Positions 6,801 through 10,275 of a stretch of 10,314 bases of DNA are shown one piece after another. Origin of the DNA: Baffinella frigidus (lineage: Eukaryota > Cryptophyceae > Cryptomonadales > Baffinellaceae); contig MU646453.1 in NCBI GenBank assembly GCA_026770585.1, positions 604,413 through 614,726 on the forward strand, given 5' to 3'. A program made the position numbers and the translations under genes. The notes beneath the pieces are model-generated. The model did no database searches. It had not been told where the DNA came from and was given only the letters and a program-made list of their open reading frames with translations. Each line of letters starts with the position of its first letter. The stretch's first letter is position 1.

Positions 6801-8693
6801 AGCTGAAAATTACTACACACGTTTACAATCGACATTTATTATGTTCGCATAGGTAGCCTCGTGTGGTCTGCCACACGCCGTGCAGCAGATCATGCCACTG
6901 CTGGACCTGAGCTCATACCAAAACATATTCAATTCAAATCCGAATTCGCATTAGAGGGTTAGTCACAGCCCGTGCAGTAGATCCTTCTGCTGCTGGACGT
7001 GATACAAAAAAGAGATTTAATTGAAATACGCATTTTCATTAAACTGTCAGCCACAGCCCGCGCAGCAAGTCCTACCACTGCTGTTTTTCAACCGAAACAG
7101 GTTTAAATCTGGCGGCTCGCGGCGCCCAAGACTTAAATCCGAATTCGCATTAGACGGTCAGCCACAAGCCGTGCAGCAGATCCACAGCTGGACCTGATAC
7201 GGAAGCAGATTTATTTTGAATCCGAATTCGTATCAGACCACCCACCCGTGCAGCAAATCCTCCCACTGCGGGACCTGATTTCAAATTGAAACAGGTTTAA
7301 TTTGAATCCGAAGTCGCATTAGATCATCCAGCGCCGGCCGTCAAATGAGACCGCGTAGACTATCAGCCACAGCCCGTGCAGAAAGTGCGTCCACTGCTGG
7401 ACCTGACCCCATACGGAAATACATTTAATTAAGACAGCCACAAGCCGCGGAGGAAAAAACAGATTTAATTGAAATACGAATTTGTGTTAGGCTGTGAAAT
7501 ACGAGTTCGCATTAGACTGTGAGCCACAAGCCGTGCAGCAGACCCTTCCACTGCTGGGCCTGCTCTCATATGGGACCAGGTTTAACCTTTTTGCTATCGC
7601 CGGGGGGGGGGGGGGTAGCTATGATAAATCTACGTTGAGGCTAAGATATAAAACCCCACCCTTAACATGTCACACAACCGTGTTTCGCTTTAGATTGGAA
7701 TTCGCATGAGATCCCTGCGGCTGCACATCTCCAGCGATCAAAAACATTCTCCTACGATCAAAGTATCTATCTCCTACGATCCAATCGTGATGAGTATTTG
7801 ACTCGACAACTATCTGGCAACGAAAATTACTACACACCGGATTTGTCCAGTCACGTCCGTGTAGTAAGTTTCGTTGCAAATCGGATCGGAGGTCCCCGAA
7901 ATCGTATTTGACTCAAACACTCGTCCGGTTGAGATCAAAGGATGACGCGAAGCGGGGCGAGACCACGAGGAGGTCGTCTTCGTGCGACGGCGGCTCTCTG
8001 GCGTCTTCGTCATCCACGTCCTCCCCGGGCTGCGGAGGAAGCGGAGGCTGCGGCGTCTGCGGAGGCTGCGGAGGGTGCGGATGCGGAGGGGGCGGCGGGG
8101 GCGAGAAGCGCCTGCATTTCGGGGGGGGGCGGTTGACGCTGTGAGGGCGAGGCGGCAGCTTCGCAAGGGGTGAGGGGGGGGTTCGGCGTTGAAGTGTGGA
8201 GCGTGGCTACGGGGCTAGGGCCCGCAATTCGTCCGTGGGGGTCAGGGTCGAGTGTTCTGTCCCGTTTCAGGTTGATTGGATTAGGGAGTGAGAATTGAGA
8301 TGTTGGGCGAAGGGGGCACCAGTGCTCCAAGGGGCAAGCAATGGCGGACGCGCGCGTGTTGTTCCCGAAGTGGTCGAGGCAGCGCTCGAGGTACACGAGG
8401 TTGAGGTCCAGCGGGACGAGCGCCACGAGAGCGAGCGCAAATGACCATGAGAGCCACACGGTGATGTAGACGTGGAAGGGCGTCTTGGGCGCCGCGAGCC
8501 GCCAGAGCAGTGCCGCGACGCAGACCCCGATGATCCCGAACTCCGTGGCCTGGTGGACGGACGAGGATTGGTCTGGAGGTACGTTTTGAACTGGAGCTAT
8601 TGCTTCGGGGGAATACCTCATGAGTTGGGGAGAATGCCGAGGTTCGCTGGTATGATCTTCTTCAATGGGAATGAAAGTTTCTGGGCAGGGCAT
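142..8693 (-). CDS. LMBR1 domain-containing multipass membrane protein (LMBRD2-type), N-terminal half, spliced
   Basis: Spliced gene; exons in order are 8693-8320, 8111-7967, 6598-6531 or 6288-6221, 5562-5491, 4752-4714, 3654-3587, 3004-2945, 1643-1513 and 192-142. All junctions agree in phase (2, 0, 2, 2, 2, 1, 1, 0), giving about 337 codons; LMBRD2-type proteins are roughly 700 residues, so the C-terminal half lies off the left edge. Family evidence: TM1 plus TM2 ending in VPLDL; W..VY then W.IL.F twelve residues on; SRQFTVFKRF, matching the family's SGxFTV..R block; N-rich TM3; TM4 with a TNAI...AFLVGFG pattern; VPRALW followed by a helical segment. Family members are integral membrane proteins, some linked to receptor or vesicle-trafficking roles; this protein's role is not known. 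An exon between exons 8 and 9 may be missing, since family members have about 50 residues there. The ankyrin gene lies divergently upstream. Confidence 0.8.
384..410. repeat. Fragment of dispersed repeat end
   Basis: The string CCAACCCGACGCAGGCAGAG matches the end of the dispersed repeat at 10188-10275 (CAACCCGACTGAGGCAGAGC). A reverse-orientation relative (TAGTTCTGCCTGCGTTAA) lies near 911-930. Only the end of the element is recognisable. The surrounding 200-448 stretch shows several AAAAGTCAA motifs and no exon that I can support. Confidence 0.4.
449..514. repeat. Truncated exon-9 copy plus its upstream intron (MITE-free paralog)
   Basis: On the minus strand this reads CTTTTGTGAGCAG|GTCGCCGTGTACCAG, identical to the first 15 nt of exon 9 and its acceptor, after which similarity stops (at 452). 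The 5' flank, 467-514, is closely similar to 642-669 joined to 815-836. It is therefore the same duplicated segment without the MITE found at 675-814. It is a decoy 3' splice site inside the exon 8-9 intron. Confidence 0.75.
601..641 (-). pseudogene. Truncated exon-9 copy with acceptor
   Basis: The minus strand reads TTTTGTGAACAG|GTCGCCGTGTACCAGC and stays in frame for VAVYQLRRAAASS. It then diverges before the donor, so it lacks a 5' splice site. It differs from exon 9 at only a few positions. It lies upstream of the intact exon in the gene's orientation, as does the copy at 452-466. Confidence 0.75.
675..814. mobile_element. MITE-like element, family A, with 5-bp target duplication
   Basis: A 140-bp non-coding element with ~38-bp imperfect terminal inverted repeats (CACTGCCAGG...CCTGGCAGTG) flanked by TAATG on both sides (670-674, 815-819). 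The closely similar sequence at 478-514 is an empty site, which shows that this is a real insertion. Similarity to 1072-1210 runs the full length in reverse orientation. No transposase is encoded, so mobilisation would need an autonomous relative elsewhere. It sits in the exon 8-9 intron. Confidence 0.88.
934..973. other. Two adjacent hairpins
   Basis: GGTCTCCTC (934-942) pairs perfectly with GAGGAGACC (948-956) around a 5-nt loop. CCGGGA (955-960) pairs with TCCCGG (968-973) around a 7-nt loop. The second resembles a tRNA T-arm only superficially. It is intronic and its role is unknown. Confidence 0.5.
1072..1210. mobile_element. MITE-like element, family A, inverted copy
   Basis: A 139-bp copy in reverse orientation to 675-814, with near-matching flanks GATTA (1067-1071) and GATTG (1211-1215). 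The right end CCTGGCAGTG is intact; the left end is degenerate (CACAGCGAAC). The core GAAACGAGGTACAC is shared with the other copy. It lies in the exon 8-9 intron. Confidence 0.82.
1265..1291. repeat. Short telomere-like tract, opposite orientation
   Basis: CTAACCCCTAAAACCTAAACCCTAAA on the plus strand, that is C-rich on plus, opposite to nearly all other telomere-like arrays here. The surrounding 1211-1512 stretch has no other recognisable feature; a phase-compatible exon between exons 8 and 9 was looked for and not found. Confidence 0.75.
1513..1643 (-). CDS. LMBR1-like gene, exon 8 (VPRALW motif and helical region)
   Basis: A 131-nt exon between acceptor TTCCACAG|GG and donor ATG|GTACTT, phase 1 to 0. 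It encodes CAVVPRALWHASHLDKS followed by a charged segment, LRKCMREVASLDVKYNES then ATDLAAKM. In LMBR1/LMBRD2 proteins, TM4 (GYG or GFG) is followed by (E)IPRxxW and a long helical, partly coiled segment; position and spacing agree. It joins exon 7 through a Gly codon (G|GG). The acceptor and first ~40 nt of the exon are repeated upstream at 1793-1836 and 1981-2022 as part of the 188-bp satellite. The polypyrimidine tract is weak. Confidence 0.75.
1605..2180. repeat. 188-bp higher-order satellite built from 33-bp units and the exon-8 5' end
   Basis: GCGACGCGTGCCAT starts at 1605, 1793 and 1981, exactly 188 bp apart. Each block is a 56-bp segment plus four 33-bp units (TCAGACACGTATATTTGG... 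starts at 1665, 1698, 1731, 1764; 1853, 1886, 1919, 1952; then 2039, 2072, 2105 and degenerate 2136, 2163). The 56-bp segment on the minus strand is the exon 8 acceptor plus its first codons; copies two and three read CAVVPRVLWHAS and CAVVPWALWHAS. Because 33 is a multiple of three, all frames stay open on both strands. Those reading frames are artefacts of the repeat and are not called as genes. Confidence 0.9.
2181..2596. other. Intron stretch with no clear feature
   Basis: Part of the exon 7-8 intron. There are two adjacent copies of CTCGTTCTTGGAGCC (near 2277-2309) and two AAAA(T)TGACTTTT motifs (2320-2333 and 2349-2362). On the minus strand a GGAATACCCCACCCAAGG...TGG stretch near 2255 could encode a small P-R-W-containing exon, but exon 8 fits that position in the family far better. 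Confidence 0.5.
2597..2636 (-). pseudogene. Degenerate partial copy of exon 7 (copy A)
   Basis: GAGGCAGATAGC is shared with exon 7 and CATCATG is kept at the exon's start side, with a diverged middle; no splice sites are preserved. The copy runs directly into telomere-like GGGGTTTGGGGTTTAGGG at its right end. Confidence 0.5.
2637..2733. repeat. Telomere-like TTTAGGG/TGTAGGG array
   Basis: About 13 imperfect 7-mers alternating TTTAGGG and TGTAGGG, lying between exon-7 copies A and B. G-rich on plus, so CCCTAAA/CCCTACA in the sense RNA of the minus-strand gene. Confidence 0.9.
2736..2783 (-). pseudogene. Partial copy of exon 7 with donor (copy B)
   Basis: The minus strand reads GCTATCTGTCTCGTGGTGGT and on through CTCGTCGGCTTCG|GTCTTC, about 93% identical to the 3' two-thirds of exon 7 over ~41 nt, including the 5' splice site GT. 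It has no acceptor. Telomere-like repeats flank it on both sides. It lies downstream of the intact exon in the gene's direction. Confidence 0.75.
2796..2896. repeat. Degenerate telomere-like array, G-rich on plus
   Basis: TTTAGAG, TTTAGGG, TTTGGGG and related variants, becoming G-richer (TTGGGGG) to the right. It ends at 2896, where the opposite-orientation tract begins. Confidence 0.85.
2873..2922. repeat. Head-to-head telomere-like palindrome
   Basis: Positions 2873-2896 (ending GGTTTGGGGTTTAGGG) pair with 2899-2922 (CCCTGAACCCCAAACC...) over 24 positions with two G-T pairs and a 2-nt AA loop. The arrangement is G-rich repeat directly followed by C-rich repeat. Confidence 0.88.
2945..3004 (-). 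CDS. LMBR1-like gene, exon 7 (transmembrane segment 4)
   Basis: A 60-nt exon between acceptor GACGCAG|GT and donor TTCG|GTACCC, phase 1 to 1. It encodes MMAVTNAICLVVVAFLVGF, closing with a split Gly codon. LMBR1 proteins show a corresponding M(A)x(S/T)N...L(V)..AFL(L)G(F/Y)G segment; the order (after exon 6, before VPRALW) and phase both fit. Two truncated copies, 2736-2783 and 2597-2636, lie downstream in the intron, embedded in telomere-like repeats. Confidence 0.78.
3126..3273. mobile_element. MITE-like element, diverged family A copy
   Basis: 148 bp with ends CACTGCTAGCCAG and CTGGCTAGCAGTG, internal TIR similarity out to GTCAAC/GTTGAC, and perfect CAATG flanks (3121-3125, 3274-3278). 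It shares a TGTAGTAAA core motif with 675-814. An internal palindrome, GACGCCACCATGGCGTC, lies near 3192-3208. It is inserted in the exon 6-7 intron and encodes no protein. Confidence 0.87.
3345..3392 (-). pseudogene. Partial copy of exon 6 with donor
   Basis: This 48-bp stretch matches 3583-3630 with three mismatches. It contains the 3' two-thirds of exon 6 and its GT donor (CCACG|GTGCAAG), reading VIIVLNLDLYHIIHG. The true acceptor is absent and AG-repeat sequence takes its place. It is separated from exon 6 by the (CT)n tract. Confidence 0.8.
3393..3582. repeat. Imperfect (CT)n microsatellite
   Basis: About 190 bp of CT dinucleotides with CCT and TTC interruptions and two AACGCA/AACTCA breaks. 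In the RNA of the minus-strand gene it is (AG)n, directly downstream of exon 6. Confidence 0.95.
3587..3654 (-). CDS. LMBR1-like gene, exon 6 (transmembrane segment 3, second part)
   Basis: A 68-nt exon with acceptor GATGCAG|G after a long CT polypyrimidine tract and donor TACG|GTGCGA, phase 2 to 1. It encodes ACNIIALAVIIVLNLDLYYI followed by IY and a split Gly. Spacing from the Asn in exon 5 to the Asn in exon 7 is 38 residues, close to that in LMBRD2. Its length is not a multiple of three, so skipping it would shift the frame. A truncated copy lies at 3345-3392. Confidence 0.78.
3672..3812. repeat. (GA)n microsatellite with GACA interruption
   Basis: About 140 bp: GTGTGTGTGA leads into GA repeats with a central GACAGACAGACAGACAGA. 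In the gene's RNA it is (CT)n and serves as the polypyrimidine tract of exon 6. It is complementary to the tract at 3393-3582. Confidence 0.95.
4036..4206. mobile_element. Inverted-repeat element, family B
   Basis: 171 bp with ends CCACACGAGGCTACC and (reverse complement) CCACACAAGGCTACT, similarity continuing through TGCGAACAGA on both sides. The same family as 6688-6866. No clear target duplication. It lies in the exon 5-6 intron; the flanking stretches 3813-4035 and 4207-4525 show no feature that I can support beyond two GTGACCAATT motifs (3910, 4120). Confidence 0.75.
4526..4552 (-). pseudogene. Partial copy of exon 5 end and donor
   Basis: 27 bp identical to 4696-4722. On the minus strand it is CATCGCCTC|GTGAGCC, the last nine nt of exon 5 plus its 5' splice site and intron start. 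It lies 170 bp downstream of exon 5 in the gene's direction. Confidence 0.75.
4554..4641. repeat. Dispersed 88-bp repeat, copy 1
   Basis: Starts CCGGGCTC, contains GTACCGCAACCCCAGC and TGTCAACTTGAGAA, ends CAACCCGACTGAGGC. The same length (88 bp) and closely similar to 10188-10275, which lies in the other gene's intron. No inverted ends or coding content recognised. Confidence 0.85.
4714..4752 (-). CDS. LMBR1-like gene, exon 5 (39-nt microexon)
   Basis: A 39-nt exon between acceptor CTCCGACAG|A and strong donor GCCTC|GTGAGC, phase 2 to 2. It encodes CFRDNVILVCIA between split Gln and Ser codons. It supplies the Asn that follows the FTV..R block in LMBR1 proteins and the first part of TM3. 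The acceptor's pyrimidine tract is made of the C-rich strand of the adjacent telomere-like array. Its donor end is duplicated at 4526-4552. Confidence 0.7.
4764..4927. repeat. Degenerate telomere-like array
   Basis: TTGAGGG, TTTAGGG, TTAGGGG, TTGGCG variants, about 22 units, G-rich on plus. It starts about 10 bp upstream (gene sense) of the exon 5 acceptor, so it contributes the CCCTCAACCC tract before it. Confidence 0.9.
4949..5346. repeat. Tandem partial duplications carrying exon-4 3' ends
   Basis: Units of GTTACCCTA..AAACCAAC, then GGAGGGCGGCTGG, then GGGGCTTGCTCACTG recur near 4999-5067, 5180-5256 and 5290-5346. Between them are partial copies of exon 4: 5137-5177 is ~90% identical to the exon's last 40 nt and reads ESRQFTVFKRFQ with donor CA|GTGCAC; 5255-5291 has a 1-nt insertion and diverged ends. 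A still more degenerate copy may exist near 4978-5000. The third unit breaks off at GGCTGG and continues as TTTAGGG repeats. Confidence 0.75.
5347..5478. repeat. Telomere-like tract with a 34-bp tandem duplication
   Basis: TTTAGGGTGTAGGG and variants, then TGACCACTATCTCTAAAGTT plus TAGGGTTTCAGGGG repeated twice (5411-5444, 5445-5478). It lies in the exon 4-5 intron just downstream, in gene sense, of the exon 4 donor. Confidence 0.8.
5491..5562 (-). CDS. LMBR1-like gene, exon 4 (SxxFTV..R block)
   Basis: A 72-nt exon between acceptor ACCCGAAG|G and donor AGCA|GTGCGC, phase 2 to 2. It encodes WVILNFQSAFNESRQFTVFK plus RFQ and a split Gln. This matches, without gaps, the LMBR1/LMBRD2 region with W.LLPF at the end of a membrane segment followed by SG.F(T/S)(V/I), the strongest family match in the window. 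The usual Pro of LPF is Asn here. The acceptor lies directly beside telomere-like repeats, which supply its pyrimidines. Partial copies lie downstream in 4949-5346. Confidence 0.82.
5575..5890. repeat. Long telomere-like array within the exon 3-4 intron
   Basis: TTTCGGG units at the left edge, then TTTAGGG, TTGAGGG and TTTAGTG variants, about 40 units, broken only by the exon-3 end copy at 5771-5814. G-rich on plus. It fills most of the interval between the exon 4 acceptor (5563) and the possible cassette exon's donor (5906). Confidence 0.9.
5771..5814 (-). pseudogene. Partial copy of exon 3 end with donor
   Basis: Matches 6207-6250 with three mismatches. On the minus strand it gives the last 28 nt of exon 3 (GTCTATGCGGTGTCG...CACGG) and donor |GTGGGAACCC. 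At its right edge GACGG passes straight into TTTAGGGTTTAGGG, where the intact exon has GACGGTCAGCC. Confidence 0.82.
5907..5948 (-). CDS. Possible 42-nt cassette exon of the LMBR1-like gene
   Basis: Acceptor TCTCTGTCTCAG|C and a near-ideal donor CTC|GTAAGA bound 42 nt, phase 2 to 2, encoding MIWSLPFGLLCIT with split flanking codons. It would add 14 hydrophobic residues between exons 3 and 4. Exon 3 to exon 4 without it already aligns gaplessly with the family (W to W spacing of 12), so it is either optional or not an exon. Curiously, its own W also lies 12 residues before the W of exon 4. Confidence 0.4.
5968..6114. mobile_element. Inverted-repeat element, family C
   Basis: 147 bp with long imperfect inverted arms (~65 bp): GCGAGGCCATGCAATTTAAA at the left, and GCGAGGCCACTCAATTTAAA on the reverse complement of the right. 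The arms continue through GGGTGG(G/A)TTTT and GCTATCTTA. No clear target duplication. It lies just upstream, in gene sense, of the possible cassette exon. A related fragment lies at 7588-7670. Confidence 0.75.
6221..6288 (-). CDS. LMBR1-like gene, exon 3 version a (W..VY membrane segment)
   Basis: A 68-nt exon between acceptor AAATCAG|GTC and donor CACGG|GTGGGA, phase 0 to 2. It encodes VQQWKDLLHGLWLTVYAVTM plus AH and a split Gly. Joined to exon 4 it gives W..VY then W.IL.F at the spacing seen in LMBR1/LMBRD2. A second intact version lies at 6531-6598; including both would shift the frame. A copy of its 3' end is at 5771-5814. Confidence 0.75.
6531..6598 (-). CDS. LMBR1-like gene, exon 3 version b
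   Basis: A 68-nt intact second version of exon 3, acceptor CGTATCAG|GTC and donor CACGG|GTGGGT, phase 0 to 2. It reads VQQWKDLLLWLWLTVYAVTM plus AH. It differs from version a by Leu-Trp in place of His-Gly and by silent changes, which makes the membrane segment more hydrophobic. It lies upstream of version a in gene sense, 242 nt away. Confidence 0.7.
6688..6866. mobile_element. Inverted-repeat element, family B, nested in the exon-3 repeat
   Basis: 179 bp, ends CCACACGAGGCTACC and GGTAGCCTCGTGTGG, with TIR similarity extending through GCGAACA(G/T)AATAAA (~35 bp). It splits one 88-bp unit between GACGGTC and TCTGCCACA, where other units read GACGGTCAGCCACA; this suggests a 2-bp TC duplication. 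The interior contains a TTTTCAGCTGAAAA palindrome and ATTACTACACAC. Confidence 0.85.
7794..7914. repeat. Hairpin element flanked by 11-bp direct repeats
   Basis: GCAACGAAAATTACTACACA near 7818 and GTGTAGTAAGTTTCGTTGC near 7859-7877 form an imperfect ~23-bp stem. GTATTTGACTC occurs at 7794-7804 and again at 7904-7914, enclosing it. The GAAAATTACTACACAC string is also inside the family B element near 6804. It may be a further non-autonomous element; boundaries are uncertain. The adjoining 7701-7793 stretch has two CTCCTACGATC motifs and nothing else. Confidence 0.6.
7967..8111 (-). CDS. LMBR1-like gene, exon 2 (Pro-rich and acidic loop)
   Basis: Acceptor GAAATGCAG|G after a run of cytosines, phase 2, completing a Trp codon with exon 1. 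It encodes RFSPPPPPPHPHPPQPPQ, more Pro/Gln, then GEDVDDEDAREPPSHEDDLL. The donor chosen, CTCCTC|GTGGTC, is phase 0 as exon 3 requires; the frame stays open to a stop at 7913-7915, so the end is uncertain. In LMBRD2-type proteins the loop at this place is variable and often polar. Low-complexity composition makes this the least certain of the exons. Confidence 0.5.
8320..8693 (-). CDS. LMBR1-like gene, exon 1 (TM1 and TM2)
   Basis: Starts at the ATG ending at 8693 and ends at donor CACTG|GTGCCC, phase 2. The first ~50 residues are polar and acidic, longer than in family members, so an upstream exon or a later start is possible; an acceptor-like CCACCAG lies just before ATEFG. TM1 is FGIIGVCVAALLWRL (52-66); TM2 runs from about 74 to 95 and ends VALVPLDLNLVYLERC. 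The LPLD(L/V) end of TM2 followed shortly by Cys is a hallmark of LMBR1/LMBRD2. The open frame beyond 8320 runs on through intron to 8010. Confidence 0.75.
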
Positions 8694-9080
8694 GGCGCAT
8701 AAGGACTGGAATCCCGGGCGTGGGGGGCATCACCAGTGACCAGGCGGCGGCGGGTATTGCGAAGCCGGGGGTCGACATTTTGGATGACTAGTCCAGGCTC
8801 GGCGCTCTCCCACGCTCTGAGCCGAGGGGGAAAGCCCAGCGGCGCTGAGGCTTATCGCGGGGCCTTCCACGATGCTGTGCGCGTCCAGAAGTCAAGCCTT
8901 TCGTCGTCGAACACACAGAAGGGAGATTTCCCGTTGGTTTCCCCTCTCTTCCTTTCCGGACTTCTCGGAGTCGAAAAGTTGACGGTGTTGACTTTGTCAA
9001 AAGTGGCTCCAGGTTCACTTTTGACGCCGCCCAACTGCAAAATCGGCTAGGGAGGTTTCCCACTCCTGGAGCCCTCCAGG
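8694..9080. promoter_or_regulatory. Divergent intergenic region
   Basis: 387 bp between the two start codons, presumably holding both promoters. No TATA box or other core promoter motif was recognised. The open frames on both strands are not supported by any family resemblance. It contains the hairpin at 8996-9025 and a TCGAAAAGTTGACGGTGTTG stretch (8971-8990) that resembles the dispersed repeat at 4554-4641. Confidence 0.5.
8996..9025. other. Perfect 10-bp hairpin near the ankyrin gene start
   Basis: GTCAAAAGTG (8996-9005) and CACTTTTGAC (9016-9025) are exact inverted repeats around a 10-nt loop, 56 bp before the ATG at 9081. It could be an operator-like site, a 5'-UTR structure or the remnant of a small inverted-repeat element. 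Confidence 0.55.
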
Positions 9081-9928
9081 ATGGACGCGCCGTTCCTCGG
9101 GCAGCGCACGGAGGCAGCGATGAATGCGTCGCGCTGCGGGCACGCGTCTGAGGTCGAGGAGGCGATCCACCTCGGCGCCGACCTCACAGGATGCGACGCC
9201 CAGGTTCGTTCATGTCCAGCCACGATGAGGCGCGCGAGGGCGCGGTGCGCTGCTGGGCGGATGGGGGGGGCTCTGCAGAGACAAAGATCTGAACTCTGGG
9301 CAATGTGTTTTTATTCAGGGGATGACGTCGCTGCACTACGCCGCCGCGCGAGGCTCCCTTGCAATCGTGAAGGTGCTCGTCAAGTACAAGGCGCCCTTGG
9401 ATGCCCAGGACGGCGCGGGGATGGCTCCCCTCCACGCAGCCGTCATCCACGACAGGCACCTTCCCGTCCTGATGTGCCACGTTGCTTTATCCCTGCGCCC
9501 TTCCGCCTGGTTTTCGGAGGTTGACGCCGTTCGTTGGGGGTGCAGAGCCGAGGTAGCGGCGATGTTGGTGGCATCGGGATGCAACGTGGACGAGGCGGAC
9601 GCGCGGGGCTACACGCCGCTGCATCTTGCTGCCGCGTCGGGGCAGCTGTCGATGGTGCGTGTCCTCGTCGAAGCAGGTGCGCCCGCTCGCAAGCCCCGCA
9701 CAAACTCCCATTTTTCTCAGAGCAAACTGAATGAAAATGTCTCCACCACCAACACCCACGGAAACCGCCACTACTGCTTTGACGCGGCACAGAGTCGCGC
9801 AACTGCTGGCCATACCCCCCGGACACAAACCTCGGGACGAATCCCTGAACCCCCCGCCCCCGATCACCCCAGGAAACGCGAGCCTCTCGGCCAAGACGCG
9901 GCTGCAGCTCACTCCGCTCCTCTGCGCG
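9081..9928 (+). CDS. Ankyrin-repeat protein, 5' part, four exons
   Basis: Exons 9081-9203, 9319-9455, 9546-9676 and 9873-9928, phases 0, 2, 1, 0, giving 149 residues before the gene continues off the right edge. The start ATG lies in CCAGGATGGAC. Ankyrin repeats: a degenerate first (RCGHASEVEEAIHLGADL), then GMTSLHYAAARGSLAIVKVL, MAPLHAAVIHDRAEVAAML, YTPLHLAAASGQLSMVRVL and the start of a fifth, LTPLLCA. Each has the TPLHxAA helix start and V..LV helix, at 33-34-residue spacing. Introns are 115, 90 and 196 bp; introns 1 and 3 are GT-AG, intron 2 is GC-AG. Reading through the exon 3 donor gives a non-ankyrin tail to 9978, so splicing is preferred. Such proteins are protein-binding scaffolds; the partner is unknown. 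Confidence 0.85.
9456..9545 (+). other. GC-AG intron of the ankyrin gene
   Basis: The donor GACAG|GCACCT and acceptor GGTGCAG|A give D-R-A-E-V across the junction, exactly completing a 33-residue ankyrin repeat. No GT donor nearby restores the repeat. Confidence 0.75.
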
Positions 9929-9951
9929 GTATATATCCTAGCTCTGTCTCA

Positions 9952-10156
9952 CCACCAGGAACCCGTAGCAGCTTATAACCGGGTCGGGTACTGTAGTAAT
10001 TTTCAGCTAAACCCAAGAAATCTCTGGGGTATCTCCCGTCAGCAATTCGAGGTCCCTATGGTTTCCTACCGGAGGGTCATAGGAAAGATTTGTCTTTAAA
10101 TCAAATACCCTAATCCTTGAGAGGATCCGGTAAAAGCTGCTACGGGTTGCTGGTGG
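9952..10156. mobile_element. Inverted-repeat element, family D
   Basis: 205 bp with ends CCACCAGGAACCCGTAGCAG and, on the reverse complement of the right, CCACCAGCAACCCGTAGCAG; similarity runs ~30 bp through CTT(A/T)TAACCGG. CA lies on both sides, a possible 2-bp target duplication. The interior contains TGTAGTAATTTTCAGCT, whose reverse complement also occurs in the family B element near 6800. It lies in the fourth intron of the ankyrin gene. Confidence 0.82.
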
Positions 10157-10187
10157 CAGTCTATTTTGGCGAAGCAGTTTGGTGAGC

Positions 10188-10275
10188 CCGGGCTCTTTTC
10201 CGCTTCAAAGTTGACGGGTTTGTACCGCAACCCCAGCGTGTCAACTTGAGAATAGTCGGTCAACCCGACTGAGGC
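10188..10275. repeat. Dispersed 88-bp repeat, copy 2
   Basis: The second copy of the repeat at 4554-4641, same orientation and length, with scattered substitutions. Here CAACCCGACTGAGGC is followed by AGAGCTAGA, as in the fragment near 384-410. The remainder to 10314 shows nothing further. Confidence 0.85.

Larger units (their letters stand above)
6239..7700. repeat. Degenerate ~88-bp tandem repeat derived from exon 3 and its upstream intron
   Basis: About 13 variable-length copies of a unit containing GACGGTCAGCCACAAGCCGT, GCAGCAGATCCTTCCACTGC, TGGACCTGATACGGAAACAG and ATCCGAATTCGCATTAGA. On the minus strand each has an acceptor (ATCAG|GTCCAG) and the first ~47 nt of exon 3, then TAATGCGAATTC instead of the exon's end. 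Only the copies at 6221-6288 and 6531-6598 are complete. The last copy is interrupted near 7588-7680 by a 14-G run (7602-7615) and a fragment resembling family C. Confidence 0.85.

Noticed and set aside
7908-8173. Plus-strand Gly-Cys-rich or Arg-rich frames
   Set aside because: They are the antisense of the Pro-rich exon 2 sequence and have no other support.
8010-8319. Continuation of the exon 1 frame to 8010
   Set aside because: The extension is low-complexity Ala/Pro/Ser, while a phase-compatible donor at 8320 and acceptor at 8112 lead to a more plausible acidic loop in another frame.
9721-9734. Short terminal ankyrin exon using acceptor TTTTTCTCAG
   Set aside because: It would end the protein after four residues; the acceptor at 9871-9872 is in phase and continues the ankyrin repeat.
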